DNA of 6,336 nt from an uncultured Atopobium sp. (GTDB lineage: Bacteria; Actinomycetota; Coriobacteriia; Coriobacteriales; Atopobiaceae). The first letter of the stretch is position 1. Each line of letters begins with the position of its first letter. Positions 5,716-6,336 of this stretch are shown here, piece by piece. Both the position numbers and the translations under genes were made by a program. The notes under the pieces were generated by a model. The model saw nothing but the letters and a program-made list of their open reading frames with translations, had not been told where the DNA came from and searched no databases. The stretch is from positions 1-6,336 of the forward strand of contig CALBBS010000161.1 in the NCBI GenBank assembly GCA_937926845.1, in the 5' to 3' direction.

Positions 5716-6336
5716 ATGGTTACCTTAAAAAAGCAATCAAGAAGTGTTTCTATTGTAGGTGTTGGCTGTACGCCCTTTAAAGATTTTGAAAGCCATCCAG
5801 AAACACAAGGTATTGGTGAGGGTGAAGCATTTGGCTATGCGGCTCTTGAAGCAATTGCAGACGCTGGGCTTGAGCCACGAGACATTGAATACTTCTTCCA
5901 TGGCTCTGCTAATCCTTATTTAATTAATGATTGCATTACTCCAAATATGCAGGTTGCCGATTGGTTCGGAGTCAGATCTATTGGTTCTGTCCATCACTCG
6001 GAGGCATGTTGTACTGGCTATGTTGCGCTTGAACAAGCGGTAATGGCAGTTGCAAGTGGAACCTATGACATTGTTCTAACAGGAGCGGTGGATTTAGCAT
6101 CAACACTTCCTGTTGAACATCAGCCTTCTCACAAGCGTCAAGATTTTCCACTTTCAGTAATGATTCCATCTCTAGATAAGATCTATGACAGGGCATACGG
6201 TCGTCCATTTGACGGCGCATTTGGCGTCTCATTTGATAACTGGATCAATGAGTATGCTATGTGCTACGACGTATCTGCAGAGCAAATTGATGATGCTCTT
6301 AATGGACTCACTAAGTCACTTCGTCGAGGCGCAGCT
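5716..6336 (+). CDS. Thiolase-family protein of the SCP-x / PhlC-like type (partial, N-terminal 207 residues)
   Basis: This is a condensing or cleaving enzyme of the thiolase superfamily, which uses an active-site cysteine to hold acyl groups from coenzyme A thioesters. I translated it by hand because it is open at the right edge. The SCP-x subgroup opening SIVGVGCTPF is at 12-21. GEGEAFGYAALEAIADAGLEP (34-54) is the usual first helix, and YFFHGSAN (59-66) follows. The nucleophile block is SEACCTGYVAL (95-105), where C98 aligns with the catalytic cysteine and C99 is an extra one. SGTYDIVLTGAVDL (114-127) is the strand after it. The C-terminal half with the catalytic His and second Cys/His motifs is outside the window. 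Relatives of this subgroup often work with a neighbouring DUF35/OB-fold protein, for example in PhlACB-type acyltransferases and archaeal HMG-CoA synthase complexes. Whether that holds here depends on the genes downstream. Substrate is unknown, and control by the adjacent TetR is inferred. Confidence 0.85.
   Translation, partial: MVTLKKQSRSVSIVGVGCTPFKDFESHPETQGIGEGEAFGYAALEAIADAGLEPRDIEYFFHGSANPYLINDCITPNMQVADWFGVRSIGSVHHSEACCTGYVALEQAVMAVASGTYDIVLTGAVDLASTLPVEHQPSHKRQDFPLSVMIPSLDKIYDRAYGRPFDGAFGVSFDNWINEYAMCYDVSAEQIDDALNGLTKSLRRGAA

Overview
The window holds seven protein genes in two divergent groups. No RNA gene, mobile element, CRISPR array or origin was seen. Three genes read leftward: the start of an iron-sulfur L-serine dehydratase beta subunit (cut by the left edge), glutamyl-tRNA synthetase, and a DnaQ-like DEDDh exonuclease. 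Four read rightward: an M18 aspartyl-type aminopeptidase, holo-ACP synthase, a TetR-family regulator, and the start of an SCP-x/PhlC-like thiolase (cut by the right edge). The two groups diverge from a 153-base gap at 2976-3128.

The protein styles, GC of about half in the housekeeping genes, and the split (beta-type) serine dehydratase suggest a Gram-positive anaerobe. A member of the Coriobacteriia (Atopobium/Olsenella type) is my best guess. This is inference from overall impression; no taxonomic marker is decisive.

Left half (1-2975): exonuclease, then 91 bases, then gltX, then a strong intrinsic terminator at 301-335, then sdaAB. gltX starts with TTG behind an almost perfect Shine-Dalgarno. 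The terminator lies only 32 bases before the sdaAB start, so sdaAB needs read-through or a promoter in or just before the hairpin.

Right half (3129-6336): the aminopeptidase and acpS are tightly coupled, with one base between the stop and the GTG start. acpS, tetR and the thiolase are visibly more AT-rich than gltX and the aminopeptidase. The tetR gene is preceded by a 19-base inverted repeat. The 195-base gap between tetR and the thiolase is the most structured part of the window. It holds three consecutive dyads, the last followed by two T6 runs. An 8-base arm of the second dyad can pair with either of two identical partners, one of which overlaps the terminator-like hairpin. This has the logic of either a TetR operator cluster or a transcription-attenuation switch controlling the thiolase locus, and it is the main candidate for something undescribed.
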